From Zanthoxylum bungeanum (taxonomy: Eukaryota; Streptophyta; Magnoliopsida; Sapindales; Rutaceae): a stretch of DNA of 64,000 nt. The stretch covers positions 170,321 to 234,320 of the forward strand of contig SKCR01025339.1 in assembly GCA_019454045.1 (NCBI GenBank). Reading direction: 5' to 3'. Position 1 is the first letter of the stretch, and the number at the start of each line of letters is the position of its first letter. Positions 23,589 to 34,294 of the stretch are shown in pieces. The position numbers and the translations under genes are program-made. Under the pieces are notes generated by a model, which had not been told where the DNA came from, ran no database searches, and saw only the letters and a program-made list of their open reading frames with translations.

Positions 23589-24241
23589 TTAAAGGTTAAG
23601 ATCCAGATTAATTCGACGCCTCTTACCACGATTGTCTTCGAACCAATTTATCTTTGAAAGGATAGGGTCAACTTGTGGTTCATAGGCTATGAGTTGGTCA
23701 ATTAGATCCGGGGCAGTTCTGGCAGTAAAGAGGAGTTCTTTCATAGGTTTCGACACGAACCCGTTTCTCCGAGCATCATCAAGAAACACACAAAGAAAAT
23801 CATAAAATCCATCAACGTTAAGTAATCCAAGTGGTTTCTGGTGTATGTTCAGGTTTGCCCAAGATAGAACTATAAAAATTTCCTCTAATGTACCCAAACC
23901 ACCTGGCAAAGCAATAAAAGCATCAGCACGATTAATCATTTCTACCAGGCGTTCAGACATACCTGGCACGATCAGTTCCTCTCCGTTTGATGATCCAATA
24001 AGATTCGCCTCTACCAAGGGTTTTGGGATGATTCCCAAAACGTTACTGCCTCCTTCCTGTACGCCTTTGAAACGATCCCCATAAGTCCGAGATTGCCTCC
24101 GCCATATATTAAGTGCATATTCCTTGCTGCTAAGACTCGACCCAATTCTTGTGCTGCTTCTATGTATTGCGGTTTAGTACCAACAGTACTACCGCAAAAC
24201 ACACAGATGTTTTCAACTCGTCTTCTTGAAGTGGCTTCCAT
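23589..24241 (-). pseudogene. LOG: Retrotransposon-captured LOG (cytokinin riboside 5'-monophosphate phosphoribohydrolase), one frameshift
   Basis: LOG enzymes release active free-base cytokinin from its riboside monophosphate. The minus-strand frame starts M-E-A-T-S at 24241 and shows C-V-F-C-G-S, G-G-G-N-L-G-L-M-G and, after a shift, the family signature P-G-G-L-G-T-L-E-E at about 23906-23880 and L-L-N-V-D-G-F-Y. It ends K-R-R-R-I-N-L-D-L-N-L. Span plus one missing base equals 217 codons and a stop, a full-length LOG with no introns, whereas plant LOG genes usually have several. The single break lies near 24063, where copy C keeps one extra base. It sits in sense between the pol-end motif and the 3' LTR. 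It may be intact if the missing base is an assembly error. Confidence 0.85.
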
Positions 24242-24949
24242 ATATATATTTTTTTGTATTTCTTTTTCAACTCTGGATGCCTTCAAAAGTGCAATGACGG
24301 GCAAAATTTATAGTACCTGAAAAGGGTGAGTAATAATAGCACTAATATCTTCCAAAGGACGATTGTTAGCTAAACAACAAATGAAATCGTGAAAGGTCAA
24401 AAAGTATGGATCCTGTCTACGAAAATAAAGATAATTACAATAGAAAAGCGAATCAAAGCAATAATTAAGACAACGGAATTGTGTACGCAATACGCCACTC
24501 GCTTAGTATAAATTCATTAGGATGTGTCTCAAGATTTCATTCCTTATTCAGCCATCGCTAATGAATTGTTTCTCATCTTTGATTGCCAAACACAATTCCT
24601 TCTGTCTTAAAATGCTTCGTTTGTGCCTTTCCCTACAAAAATAACACACACAAAATTAAAAAGTTCACACAAAATATGAAAACAAATTACAACAATTGCA
24701 TGGGTTGCCTCCATGCTAGCGCTAAATTTTTCGTCTTCAGCCAGACGTGACTGAAATTCATCTGTTAAGGAGGTTTCAGTGTCGTTTTGGATGTCCGATT
24801 AAAGACAATCCCGTGAGCGTTGCTTTTGAAGGGTCTCTTCCAACGGTAAGGTGGCAAAAAGAGTTTTGTCCCATTCAGTGCTCGTGCCACCTTTTTGCTC
24901 CTTGTTGTTCCAGTGGTTCCTGCAAAGAAAGAAAGAAAATCAAGAGGTC
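24242..24949 (-). other. Leader of the captured LOG: pol-end motif and candidate splice acceptor
   Basis: Reading on the minus strand: the element-specific motif TTTAGCGCTAGC..GGAGGCAACCC (about 24700-24727), also found after integrase in element C, is followed by a pyrimidine-rich tract ending TTTTTGTAG at 24633-24641, a good splice acceptor. The ~45 bases before the LOG start include GTCATTGCACTTTTGAAGG, which has a close match before the LOG copy in C, so part of the LOG 5'UTR appears captured too. The 60-codon frame at 24308-24490 is unrecognised. The ORF tail at 24765-24949 (R-P-L-D-F-L) is also unrecognised. Confidence 0.5.
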
Positions 24950-25906
24950 TTATATGGTGCTTGACTTGGAATGGAAGTTCCATTCTGTCAAGCTTCTGGG
25001 TGATATCTTTGATTTGTACTCCCCAAAACAGCGATGTTTCTCCTGAATGCTCTGGATCTTTATTAAGGTCAGACATTTGCTCCTCCATTTGCTCTGCTTC
25101 TTGCTCCACCTTTTCTTCACAGATGATTGTAAAATTTTTGTATTCAGCTCTTCATCTGTCATCTGTGAAATACATGCTTCAAAATTGTCAACCAGAGGAT
25201 GCAAAGATGTTTCTGACATTAGGTCTTCATCCTCTGATATGACTGGAATGGATGGTTCAGATAGATCTTCTTCAAACATCATGGTAAAGCATGCTCCAAG
25301 ATCTTCATTTTGAGGATTGAAAGTTTGATCCTCCGTTGTTGGAGCAGTTGGTACAAAAAGATCAGCTTCATCTTCGTCAGAATCTGAATAATAAAAGTCA
25401 AATTGAGACTTTGCCGGTTCGGGTTCCTGAACTGATACCTCTGGTTGTTGATACTGCTCAGCCTCCTCCTCTGTTGAAGTGTCTTTGTGGATTTCTAGGT
25501 ACTTGAAGGCTTCATCAGTGTCATCTGAAATTGGTTCTTGAGGTATGTAGTTCTGGTTTTCTGTTAATTGTCTCATTTGATCTGTCATCCTCTGAATGAA
25601 TTCTGATTGTCTCTGAATACTTTCAAGTTGCTTCAGGCTTGTTTCAAGCATTGTATCCAACTTTTCGTCTCGTTTCTTGGAAAAAATTTTGAGCATATCA
25701 ATCAATTGTTCTTCCTCTGATGGTTCTGGTTTTTGTTGAGGATAGTAGGTGGATGGTGGATAAGATGGAAAGTATGATGGTTCTGGCATCCAGTGATAAT
25801 TGTTGGGCTGGACAACAGGCCTCAGAAAACCGGACTGTTGCTCCCAGATGTGGGGTGTATCTTCTTGTAAAGCTCGTAATCTTTCAATCTCCCAGTAGTG
25901 TTCCAT
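24950..25906 (-). CDS. Unknown acidic 318-aa protein in the gag position of element A
   Basis: The frame is uninterrupted. It starts with M-E-H-Y-W-E-I-E-R-L eight bases after a candidate splice acceptor and ends with a stop at 24950. Residues about 40-65 are rich in Pro and Tyr. Residues about 70-120 form a Lys/Glu/Gln-rich helix with coiled-coil character (M-L-E-T-S-L-K-Q-L). Residues about 120-260 are strongly acidic, including Y-Y-S-D-S-D-E-D-E, and the C-terminus is basic. There is no zinc knuckle, protease motif or membrane segment. The helix vaguely resembles the C-terminal coiled region of Athila Gag, but the rest does not. I do not recognise it. Its open state against the decay of neighbouring elements makes it worth attention, though a young insertion would also explain that. 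Confidence 0.6.
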   Translation of the reverse strand: MEHYWEIERLRALQEDTPHIWEQQSGFLRPVVQPNNYHWMPEPSYFPSYPPSTYYPQQKPEPSEEEQLIDMLKIFSKKRDEKLDTMLETSLKQLESIQRQSEFIQRMTDQMRQLTENQNYIPQEPISDDTDEAFKYLEIHKDTSTEEEAEQYQQPEVSVQEPEPAKSQFDFYYSDSDEDEADLFVPTAPTTEDQTFNPQNEDLGACFTMMFEEDLSEPSIPVISEDEDLMSETSLHPLVDNFEACISQMTDEELNTKILQSSVKKRWSKKQSKWRSKCLTLIKIQSIQEKHRCFGEYKSKISPRSLTEWNFHSKSSTI

Positions 25907-26041
25907 TTTTAATCACCTGAAAATACAATAAAAAAATAAAAATTACAGATAAAGATAAAGAAAATTAGATACAAGTAAATTAGATAGCTTCAAAATTAAT
26001 AACTCAAGAAATATAAGTCCCCGGCAACGGCGCCAAAAACT
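25907..26041 (-). other. Element A leader with primer-binding site and splice acceptor
   Basis: On the minus strand the LTR end is followed two bases later by TGGCGCCGTTGCCGGGGA (26022-26039). This matches the 3' end of plant tRNA-Asp and is the usual Athila primer-binding site. A T-rich tract ending TTTTCAG (AG at 25918-25919) lies just before the start codon at 25906. Confidence 0.75.
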
Positions 26042-28013
26042 TGACCGGCGTAAACACACACGTATAACGCAAGCGCACGTATCGTTCAAGTAGTATAAAA
26101 ATATCGATCCCACGAGGACTTAATTTCTACTGTTGTTATTAATTATTGATACTATTTATTTACAAATATCTAATTGAGGGAGAAGAGAATGATTGCTTGA
26201 TTGATTTGGTTGATTGTAGATTTGCTAAATAAATAAATAAATAAAAAGACAAAAGAAAATACTAAGGAAAATAACAAAAGACACAAAGATCTAGGGTTTT
26301 GAATCATTCTAATATCATTTAAAAGATGAAGTGGTTATTTTATGTTTGTGTAATAAATCAGTTTACTAACCTGGAACACTAAATTATGCAAAAGCCTCTG
26401 TCGATGGTCAGACACAAATACCCAGTTTAACCCAATTGAACCATATGTCTATGTCAACCAAATTATCTGGATTCATTAAGTGTAAGTTCCAATTATGGCT
26501 ACCCCCGCCCGACAGGTATATTCCTATCATGTAAGGAAATCTATTAAGGGTTATCTATCCTCAAGGAAGATCGTGGGCTATTAAGTCTAAGGCTGAAACC
26601 TAAAATCCCTATGTCTAGTTCATTTTAGATTTACCACATCAATCTTATTGGTGATCAGACAACAAGAAGCATTAAGCTTAAGACTTAATAAGTAAACCTT
26701 TAAATTACCCAAACTATAAAACACCCCTTATAAACCGGTGATATTAGAATTCATCACAACCCCAGATAACTAACACATAACTAGGGCTAGTAACAACTTA
26801 AAAGTAAAAGACATAAAGTAAAAATACTGAAAAGTAAAAGACATAAAGTAAAACTGAAAAGTAAAATAAAATAAAATGCTAAGGTAAAAGAATTACTTTT
26901 ACTACTACTATTTAGATATCTCCCATAAAATAATATATATACTTGTGATAATAATACCAACCGACCATATAGGCGGTATCCTGATAAGTCAAATTAAGTC
27001 CAACCAGCCATAAAGGCGGACCAAAATTAAATTACCAACCGACCAATCTGGCGGTATCCTTTTTAAGTCAATATTTTAAATAGTGAATATATTATATTTA
27101 GGGAGATTAATCTAAATAGCAATAGTAAAAGAATTACCTTTCACCTTAGCTGGGGAAGTTACCTCCTCATTACTGAAAAGTAAAAACTGAAAAATTAAAG
27201 AAAGAAAAGTATTGTGCGTAAAAGTAAATTGCGGAAAGTAAAAACTGAAAAGTAAAGAAAAGAAAGTGCGAAACTGAAAATTAATTACTGAAAACTAAAA
27301 ATAAACAAACTAGATACAATCTTCTTATTATTCATTAAGAATTTCAAAGAGAAAGTATGAATTTTACAAATGAAATGGCTTGGTATTTATAGGCAAAATT
27401 TTGCCAACATCAAATCATCCATCAAATTCTCCACCAAATCCATTTTAATTTCTCCACTAATTACTCCACCAAATCCATAATTGCTCCACTAATTGCTTAT
27501 CTTGTTTGGTGTTGATTTGATAATTTTTATTAATTATTAATTAATTAATATTTTGCTTTGAAAATGATTGATAATGACTTTTAATAATTACACTCCACAC
27601 ACTTCTGGATGGTTCATCATTTCGATCATGAAATCATCCGAATTCGAAAATATTTTCTCTTTTCAAGGTTGTAGATCTTTGAGTCTTCTTTAATCTGGAA
27701 CTTGAATCAGCTCAATGCGATATCTGAGTAAAAGGTTATGCCCACGTACGACAGATGCGCAAAACTGGAATTTCCAAAACTGCACTTCGTCAAAAACGCC
27801 CTTTCAAATTTCCAATCTTTAAAATTAATATTCAACAAGTCCAATAATTGCCCTTATTTGATCCACATTTCGTCCTAAATGATTTCATTAAGACCTGATA
27901 TTATTTTATCTGCAAAATAAACTAAAACACATCAAAACGTTCATCAAACCCGAGAAACGAAACAAAATATTAAGTAAAAGGGCGGTAAATATTGATATAT
28001 TTTCCGCTCATCA
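26042..28013 (-). repeat. 5' LTR of element A
   Basis: The LTR is 1972 bp, starting tgaccggcg at 26042 and ending ctcatca at 28013 in window orientation. The minus-strand TATAAATA is at 27384-27391, preceded by gccaaaattttgcc-like sequence. A candidate splice donor CAG|GTTAGT (minus strand) lies near 26370. By eye it differs from the 3' LTR by about five substitutions but around fifteen 1-2 base indels. Confidence 0.92.
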
Positions 28014-28087
28014 GTCACATAGTTAATTTGTATAACAACATCATGATCTGTATAAATAGTGATGCTATGGGTCATAACTGTCCAACA
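28014..28087 (-). repeat. Family M LTR fragment, right piece (M5)
   Basis: This continues the LTR broken at 20272, from gtcacatagttaattt to ccaaca at 28082-28087. The first five bases are the second copy of the A target duplication. The polypurine tract atctcccactt follows at 28088. Confidence 0.88.
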
Positions 28088-28660
28088 ATCTCCCACTTGG
28101 CCTATAGCCAATCACTCAAGTGTCCTACACCCGAACTATGTACGGTTCGCTCAAACTTCTGCTGAGGAAAGGCTTTCGTTAGCGGATTTGCAAGGTTATC
28201 ATCTGATGCAATTTATTCGATCATCACATCGCCAAGATGTATGATCCGAACGTATCAGATGAATAATTGAAGTATATATCTGGATCGTTGATGAGATCAT
28301 TAATTCTTTAGCCTGCGCTGTAGCCTAGCTCAGCTGCTAACAGAACTACTCCTAATCTGATTAGGATTATTATCGATCCAAAAGGCTTCTATTGCTGCCT
28401 CAGCTGCAGCAATAATCCACTTTTGTTGTTTATTCGGTAACAGTATCTTGCTTGGAAGATTTCCAGCTCACTGTTCCTTTATTCAAACTTTATAGTACCG
28501 TCATTACGACTAATAGTCATTTTTATCGGTTAGGAAACTTGCAACAGTGAACCCAGTCACTTCAAGTTCTCCTTCTCCATAGTATAAGACAGCATCCTTA
28601 GATCATCTAAGATACTTAAGGATGTTCTTAACATCAATCCAGTGACTATCACTTTATATT
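28088..28660 (-). pseudogene. Copia RNase H remnant of the M4 element
   Basis: The minus strand decodes, with stops and shifts, to the end of copia RT/RNase H: H-W-I-D-V-K-N-I-L-K-Y-L-R near 28640, G-E-L-E-V-T-G-F near 28570, S-W-K-S-S-K-Q-D-T-V near 28460 and A-Q-A-K-E near 28300. The polypurine tract is at 28088-28098. The upstream part of RT is missing: the frame jumps at about 28661 from a protease-end sequence to RNase H. Confidence 0.75.
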
Positions 28661-29200
28661 CAAAATATAAATACTGTTATTCACATCTAATGTGTTTATC
28701 TCAATATCATCTTTATAAAATAAAACACTTTAGTGTTCTAGAATATAAAGGTATACCCGCAACGGGATAAACCCTGATATAGAGATAATATTTCTAGTCA
28801 AACTAGTTACATTATAACAGTTTCCTAATTTAAGTACATACCAGAAGGGTAGTTCCTAAACTTAGGTTTCTACGGTTAAAACAGCGACTGTCGTCCTGTT
28901 TCCGATTCGCAAATCAATCTCAACTGAAGTCAGTATCCTGCTTGTCAGCAGATTCTGCACATCAGTACATATTCATGTATCATACTCAGTATCTAAAATC
29001 CAATTTTAATACTAGTAGTGAACATATTTATGACAAACATAGTTGAAGTCGGAGCCTTGCCCGTCTTCAATTCCTTCATGTTTGCCTTGTCCATACGGCA
29101 GTCACGCTTCCAGTTACCGTGTTTGCCACAGTGTAGGCAGAAATTTCAGGATATGTCATTTGTCTTCCCAGAAGATTATAATGACTTTGCCTTTGCCCCT
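28661..29200 (-). pseudogene. Copia gag zinc knuckle and protease remnant of the M4 element
   Basis: A clean CCHC zinc knuckle is encoded on the minus strand at about 29090-29140 (C-L-H-C-G-K-H-G-N-W-K-R-D-C), followed by R-M-D-K-A-N-M-K-E-L-K. Downstream, decayed protease sequence shows L-R-I-G-N near 28910 and S-L-T-R-N-I-I-S-I-S near 28790, then Y-K-D-D-I-E-I near 28710. GAG-pre-integrase, integrase and most RT are deleted at 28661. The zinc knuckle would bind RNA in the intact Gag. The element is now defective. Confidence 0.75.
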
Positions 29201-30222
29201 TTTCCACACCCCAGAAGCCTTTGGCCAAGCCTTAGCCTTCTAGAATGTCGAAATAAGATGCGTCTTGCGCTTCTTGCCCTATTGCAAACTCTGGCTTTGT
29301 CTCCTTGAGTATAGCCATTAACTCTCCAAGAGTTTTCTATTGCAATTTGTACTTCTAAGATCTAAGGATAGATCTATGAAAATCCTTCAATTTCAATATC
29401 ATACTATAAGGATCTAATCCTTAGTTCTGACAAAGAAATTAAGGAGTCTTTGCGGCAAGCATAACGGATTAAGCACTAAAGTTATCATCACATGAATATT
29501 CCAAATACCATGTTCTACTATTTGCTAAACTCTGGGCTTAGGCTCGAGACGTCACTATATCAAATAAAGTAACTTCTCGGTTACCCAGGACTATCCTGAT
29601 ATTTTTATTCCTAATTTGAAAATTAAAGTCGTTTAAAAAAAAAACATTTTCTCCCAGGATTATGTTCAAAACGCTAATCTTTCATTTATCTTGATTCCAA
29701 TAGTCTAACTATCAAATCAACGATTCTAGGTACTATTGATTATAATGATTACTATAGTCTAACTATATAATCAAATATAATTTAATTGGTTAAATTCAAT
29801 TATATTGATTACTATAATCCAATTATAAAATTAACTATTAATTGAAGTAGTTTGAATACAGTCCAACTGTTTTATTAAAACAACATTAAATATTAGTCCA
29901 ACTAATATATTAATTTATATGATGAAAAAATTGAAATGAACGCATATGGCAAGTAACTAAAAGAATATTGCAAATTTAATACTTGCCTCCCACTATTTTT
30001 CGGCGAGCCTCTAACCCTCTGTGGAGTACTCGGGAAACCTTATTTCCTAGTGGACTAGGATCCCGTTAAATAACACACAATCTTGACTTTGGCCAACAAA
30101 TGTAATGATAATTAACTAGGTAGATCTCTAAGATCAATTGGATCCCATCCAATTCCTAGATCCAGTAGGTGGACATCCAAGTCTGAAACATATATCTTAT
30201 ATATGCCAATATATCCAATATA
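29201..30222 (-). mobile_element. Family M decayed gag region
   Basis: Homologous to 5401-6411. AT-rich, without a usable frame, and lying just upstream of the zinc knuckle on the minus strand. Confidence 0.5.
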
Positions 30223-30483
30223 TTGCCTAACCTTTTTCCTCTGAATCAATTAAGCATTGGCTTTGGCACAACAAACTTAATGATCCCAGTTAAGCGGAAC
30301 CCATTGACCATGGAAAGCTTCGTAATCAATGTCGATGGACAAGAAGTGATCTTGACTTTGGCCAACAAATCACAACTTGGACAAGACACCGATGTGGAAC
30401 AAAGCCTTCATGATTCAAACACATCCGCGACGGACAAAGGTCTTGACTTTGACCAACAAACCAGTGCCAATCTTGGATCTTGA
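30223..30483 (+). other. Conserved antisense open frame, second copy (86 codons)
   Basis: This matches the frame at 6412-6726 over nearly its whole length and stays open, ending at an equivalent stop. Replacement changes are common between the copies (for example K to N and G to D), so protein-level constraint is not evident. Product unknown. Confidence 0.2.
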
Positions 30484-31969
30484 GTAAGAATCATTCAATG
30501 GAAGGAAAAACGCTTAATATTTTGTGAGCGTTTTTTCGCATAATTGGCAACCAATTAATTATCTTTGTTAAGGTCTCATCATCATACACCCTTAAACATG
30601 CATTCTAAACACATAATAAGGCGCGTATAAATAAAGTAATAATGATATGCGGATGGATACTTAACACATTGTTCCTAGAACAAATCTCTCATTTTCCACT
30701 CTCCCGCTAGCACAAGTATTACTTCTACCCAATTACATAACACTTCTAAAGAAACATCATTAACATTGAGGGGAATATGTGAGAAGAGAAATACACAGAG
30801 TCAAGAGGTAATAGGCTGGACACGCAGGTCCAATTAATAAATTCTAAATTTATTACAACAATTTTCAAAATTGCCCTCACCCATCTAATATCCATCTGAT
30901 ATACATTATTCATACATCGCATCCATGTATTCACACAAGCATGTTATCAATCAATCTAATCCAATTAATTAATCTCAAAATTAATGACCATTCATTGTTC
31001 AAACAACGATTTGATTTTGCGCGAGTCAAACTCGTTTTGCGAATAAGTACTCAAAGTACGAATTCTTGAGTTATACTAAACTACAATATTAAATCCAATT
31101 TAATTTGTATTTAATACTAATTCAATATTTAATTCCAAATTAAATATTACACTTTATTAATGAGCCTTTACGACTTAGATTCTAAATCTAATCATTACGG
31201 GTCTCAAAGCCCGATTAACATCCAATGTCAATTTAATATTAAGTCCAATGGGCTTTCAAATAATTTCTTATGGCATGGACTTTTGGTCAATATGGGTCAA
31301 ACCCAAATACCAAAGCCCATTTGAGGAATCACCCTTATTTGCCAAGAAACCAATTTAGGCCCATTAGGCCCAATTAAAATTAAATGTCCATTAAGTTATA
31401 TTTGGACTTTATGGATATGGTTTTGGGCCCAATTGGATCCAACCAATTAGTATAAACCAAACTTGGCCCAACCAAGCCCATTAAGCCCAATTACAACTTT
31501 ACAAGCCCAATTCCAAATTTGGCCCAATAATTAATTAAATTACCAAAATTCCAAATTTCATAATTTAATTAACCTAAAGTGTATGCCATATTAATTAACC
31601 AACCATTAATATTCCAAAACATCAATTTACACAATTAATTATGCTTATTATCATCAAACAATGTCCAACACATTTGAATCAAAAATCAATCATTTTCCAT
31701 GCTTACATGTTCACGACAATTTAGGGTTTTTCATGTTCGATTCCGAATTCAATCCAATTAAATCCTAAATCAACATTTCCTATTGATTTCAACTCATCCA
31801 ATGATCAAAATCAAAAAATACCATGACTTAGGGCAACATTACACATTCGGCCAAGCCAATGTTTTGGGGAAAATTTGATCCAATCCAATTTTTCACAAAA
31901 TTGATCACAAATAACTCCAAGTAATTCATATACAAGCATGCTCAAACAAGTAATTTCACTCAAACATGC
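30484..31969 (-). mobile_element. Family M untranslated leader, left of solo LTR B
   Basis: Homologous to 6727-8266. Contains repeated ggcccaatt-like motifs and no gene. It is interrupted by LTR B and resumes at 34224. Confidence 0.6.
31965..31969. repeat. Target-site duplication of solo LTR B (left)
   Basis: catgc at 31965-31969 is repeated at 34224-34228, directly flanking the LTR ends tgaccgg and ctcatca. Confidence 0.9.
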
Positions 31970-34223
31970 TGACCGGCGTAAACACACACGTATAACGCAA
32001 GCGCACGTATCGTTCAAGTAGTATAAAATATCGATCCCACGAGGACTTAATATCTAATCTATTAATTTTATGAAGTCAAATGATTACTAGTATCTAACAG
32101 GTTGTTTGATTGATTTGAAATGATGACGATTCTAAATTAAAAACAAGTAAATAAAATTGTTCGAAAGTAGGTTTTAAGAAAATTCAATATTAAAACTATC
32201 TAGGTTGTGATTTCTTCCAATATAATTTTAAAGATGAAGTGGTTATTTTATGTTTGTGTAATAAATCGGTTTACTAACCTGGAACACTAAATTATGCAAA
32301 AGCCTCTGTCGATGGTCAGACGCAAATACCAGTTTTACCCAATTGAACCATATGTCTATGTCAACCAAATTATCTGGATTCATTAAGTTTAAGTTCCAAT
32401 TATGGCTACCCCCGCCCGACAGGTATATTCCTATCATGTAGGGAAATCTATTAAAGGGTTTATATCCTCAATGAAGATCGTGGGCTATTAAGTCTAAGGC
32501 TGAAACCTAAAATTCCTTTGTCAAGTTTTTTTAGATTTACCACATCAATCTTATTAGTGGCCAATTAACAAGACGTATTAAGCTTAAGACTTAATAGTAA
32601 ACCTTTAAATTACCCAAACTATAATTTAACCCCTTATAAATCGGTGATATTGGATTTCATCACAACCCCAGATAACTGGCTTAGTTACGACACATATTTA
32701 CGGGTAGTAAAAAAAACTTAAATAAAATAAAAGACATAAAGTAAAATACTGAAAATTAAATACTGAAAATTAAATGCTGAAAAGTAAATGCTGAAAGTAA
32801 ATGCTGAAATTAAATACTGAAAATTAAATGCTGAAAATAAATGCTGAAAGTAAATTGCTAAAAAGTAAATTGCTGAAAAGTAATTGCTGAAAAGTAATAA
32901 GTAAAATTACAATAAAAGAAAATGCTGAGGTAAAAGGTTCCACTTTTATTACTTCTATTTTAGATATCTCCCTTAATATAATATTAACTTTGCATTATAA
33001 TTACCAACCAGCCATATAGGCGGTATCCAGATTAAGTCAAATTAATAATTAATTATCAACCGACCAATCAGGCGGTATCCAGTTTAGTCAGGTAAAACCA
33101 ATTTAAATAATTACCCAACCGACCAATATGGTGGTATCCTCGTTAAGTCAGGTTTTAACTAGTTTTATATTATAATTAAGGGAGATTAATCTAAATATTA
33201 GTAATAAAAGTTTTACCTTTTACCCCAGCAAGGGGAGTTACCTCCTCATTACTGAAAAGTAAAAACTGAAAATTAAAGAAAGTTTTAACTAGTTTATATA
33301 TTATAATTAAGGGAGATTAATCTAAATATTAGTAATAAAAGTTTTACTTTTACCCCAGCAAAGGGGAGTTACCTCCTCATTACTGAAAAGTAAAAACTGA
33401 AAATTAAAGAAAGAAAAGTATTGTGCGTAAAAGTAAATTGCGGAAAGTAAACTGAAAAGTAAAGAAACGAAAGTGCGAAAGCGGAAATTATTACTGAAAG
33501 CTGTAAATAAATAAACAAGATACAATCTTCTTAGTATTCTTAAGGAATTCCTTAGAAGAAAGTATGAATTTTACAAAATGAAATGGTTTGGTATTTATAG
33601 GCAAAATTTTGCCTCCATCAAATCATCCACCAAATCAATTATTAATTGCTCCACTAATTGCTCCACTAATTGCTCCACCAAATCCATTATTAATTGCTCC
33701 ACTAATCTCTTATCATGTTTGGTGATGATTTGATAATTTTTATTATTTATTTATTAATTTATTTTTTGCTTTGAAAATGATTGAAAGTGACTTTAATAAT
33801 TACACACTACACACTTCTGGATGGTTCATCAATTTCGGGCATGAAATCTTCAGAATTCGAAATTATTTTGTCTTTCCAAGTTGTATATCTTTGAGTCTTC
33901 TTTAATCTGGAACATGAATCAGCTCAATCCGATATCTGAGTAAAACGTTATGCCCAAAATACTACAGATGCGCAAAACTGAAATTTCCAAAACTGCACTT
34001 CGTCAAAACGCCCTTTCAAGTTTCCAATCTCCAAAATTAAAATATCAAGTCCAATAATTACCCTTATTTGACCCATATTTCGTCCTAAATGATTTCATTA
34101 AGTCCCAATATTATTTTATCTGCAAAATAAACTAAAACACATCAAACGTTCATCAAACCCGAGAAACTAAATAAAATATTAAGTAAAAGAGGCGGTAAAT
34201 ATTGATATATTTTCCGCTCATCA
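31970..34223 (-). repeat. Solo LTR B of the Athila A/C family
   Basis: The LTR is 2254 bp with the same termini as the A LTRs and a perfect 5-bp target duplication. No internal region is attached, so the element was lost by LTR-LTR recombination. It is longer than the other LTRs mainly because of a ~130-bp tandem duplication (33153-33412) and an expanded AGTAAA-type minisatellite (about 32727-32905). It lies in the leader of the M4 copia element. The short frames within it are not genes. Confidence 0.92.
33153..33412 (-). repeat. Tandem duplication of ~130 bp inside LTR B
   Basis: Two nearly identical units begin with ttttaactag at 33153 and 33283, each containing tcctcattactgaaaag. Other LTRs of the family have one copy. 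Confidence 0.85.
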
Positions 34224-34294
34224 CATGCTCAAATCCAATTTACCCAAATTTTACCCTAATCAAATTTCATGCTCAAAATGGATCAAGATACCAT
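34224..34294 (-). other. Family M leader end with primer-binding site remnant
   Basis: The leader resumes after LTR B. The bases tcaagatacca at 34283-34293 read TGGTATCTTGA on the minus strand, a weakened initiator tRNA-Met primer site next to LTR M4. Confidence 0.7.

Larger units (their letters stand above)
20273..28013 (-). mobile_element. Athila-type LTR retrotransposon A carrying a LOG gene copy
   Basis: This is a complete element: two ~1.97-kb LTRs, primer-binding site 26022-26039, an acidic 318-codon ORF, a LOG cDNA copy, a polypurine tract at 22253-22264 and a 5-bp target duplication (gtcac). Total length is 7741 bp. It lacks recognisable gag, protease, RT, RNase H and integrase, so it must rely on enzymes from relatives; element C is one relative that keeps gag and protease. 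The LTRs are very similar by eye, so the insertion is young. It sits inside copia LTR M5. Confidence 0.88.

Noticed and set aside
23589..24304. LOG-like sequence as a normal host gene
   Set aside because: It has no introns, lies between LTRs with a target duplication, and recurs in another element of the same family.
24093..24320. Plus-strand frames opposite LOG
   Set aside because: Shadows of the LOG coding sequence; the same shadow appears opposite the copy in C.
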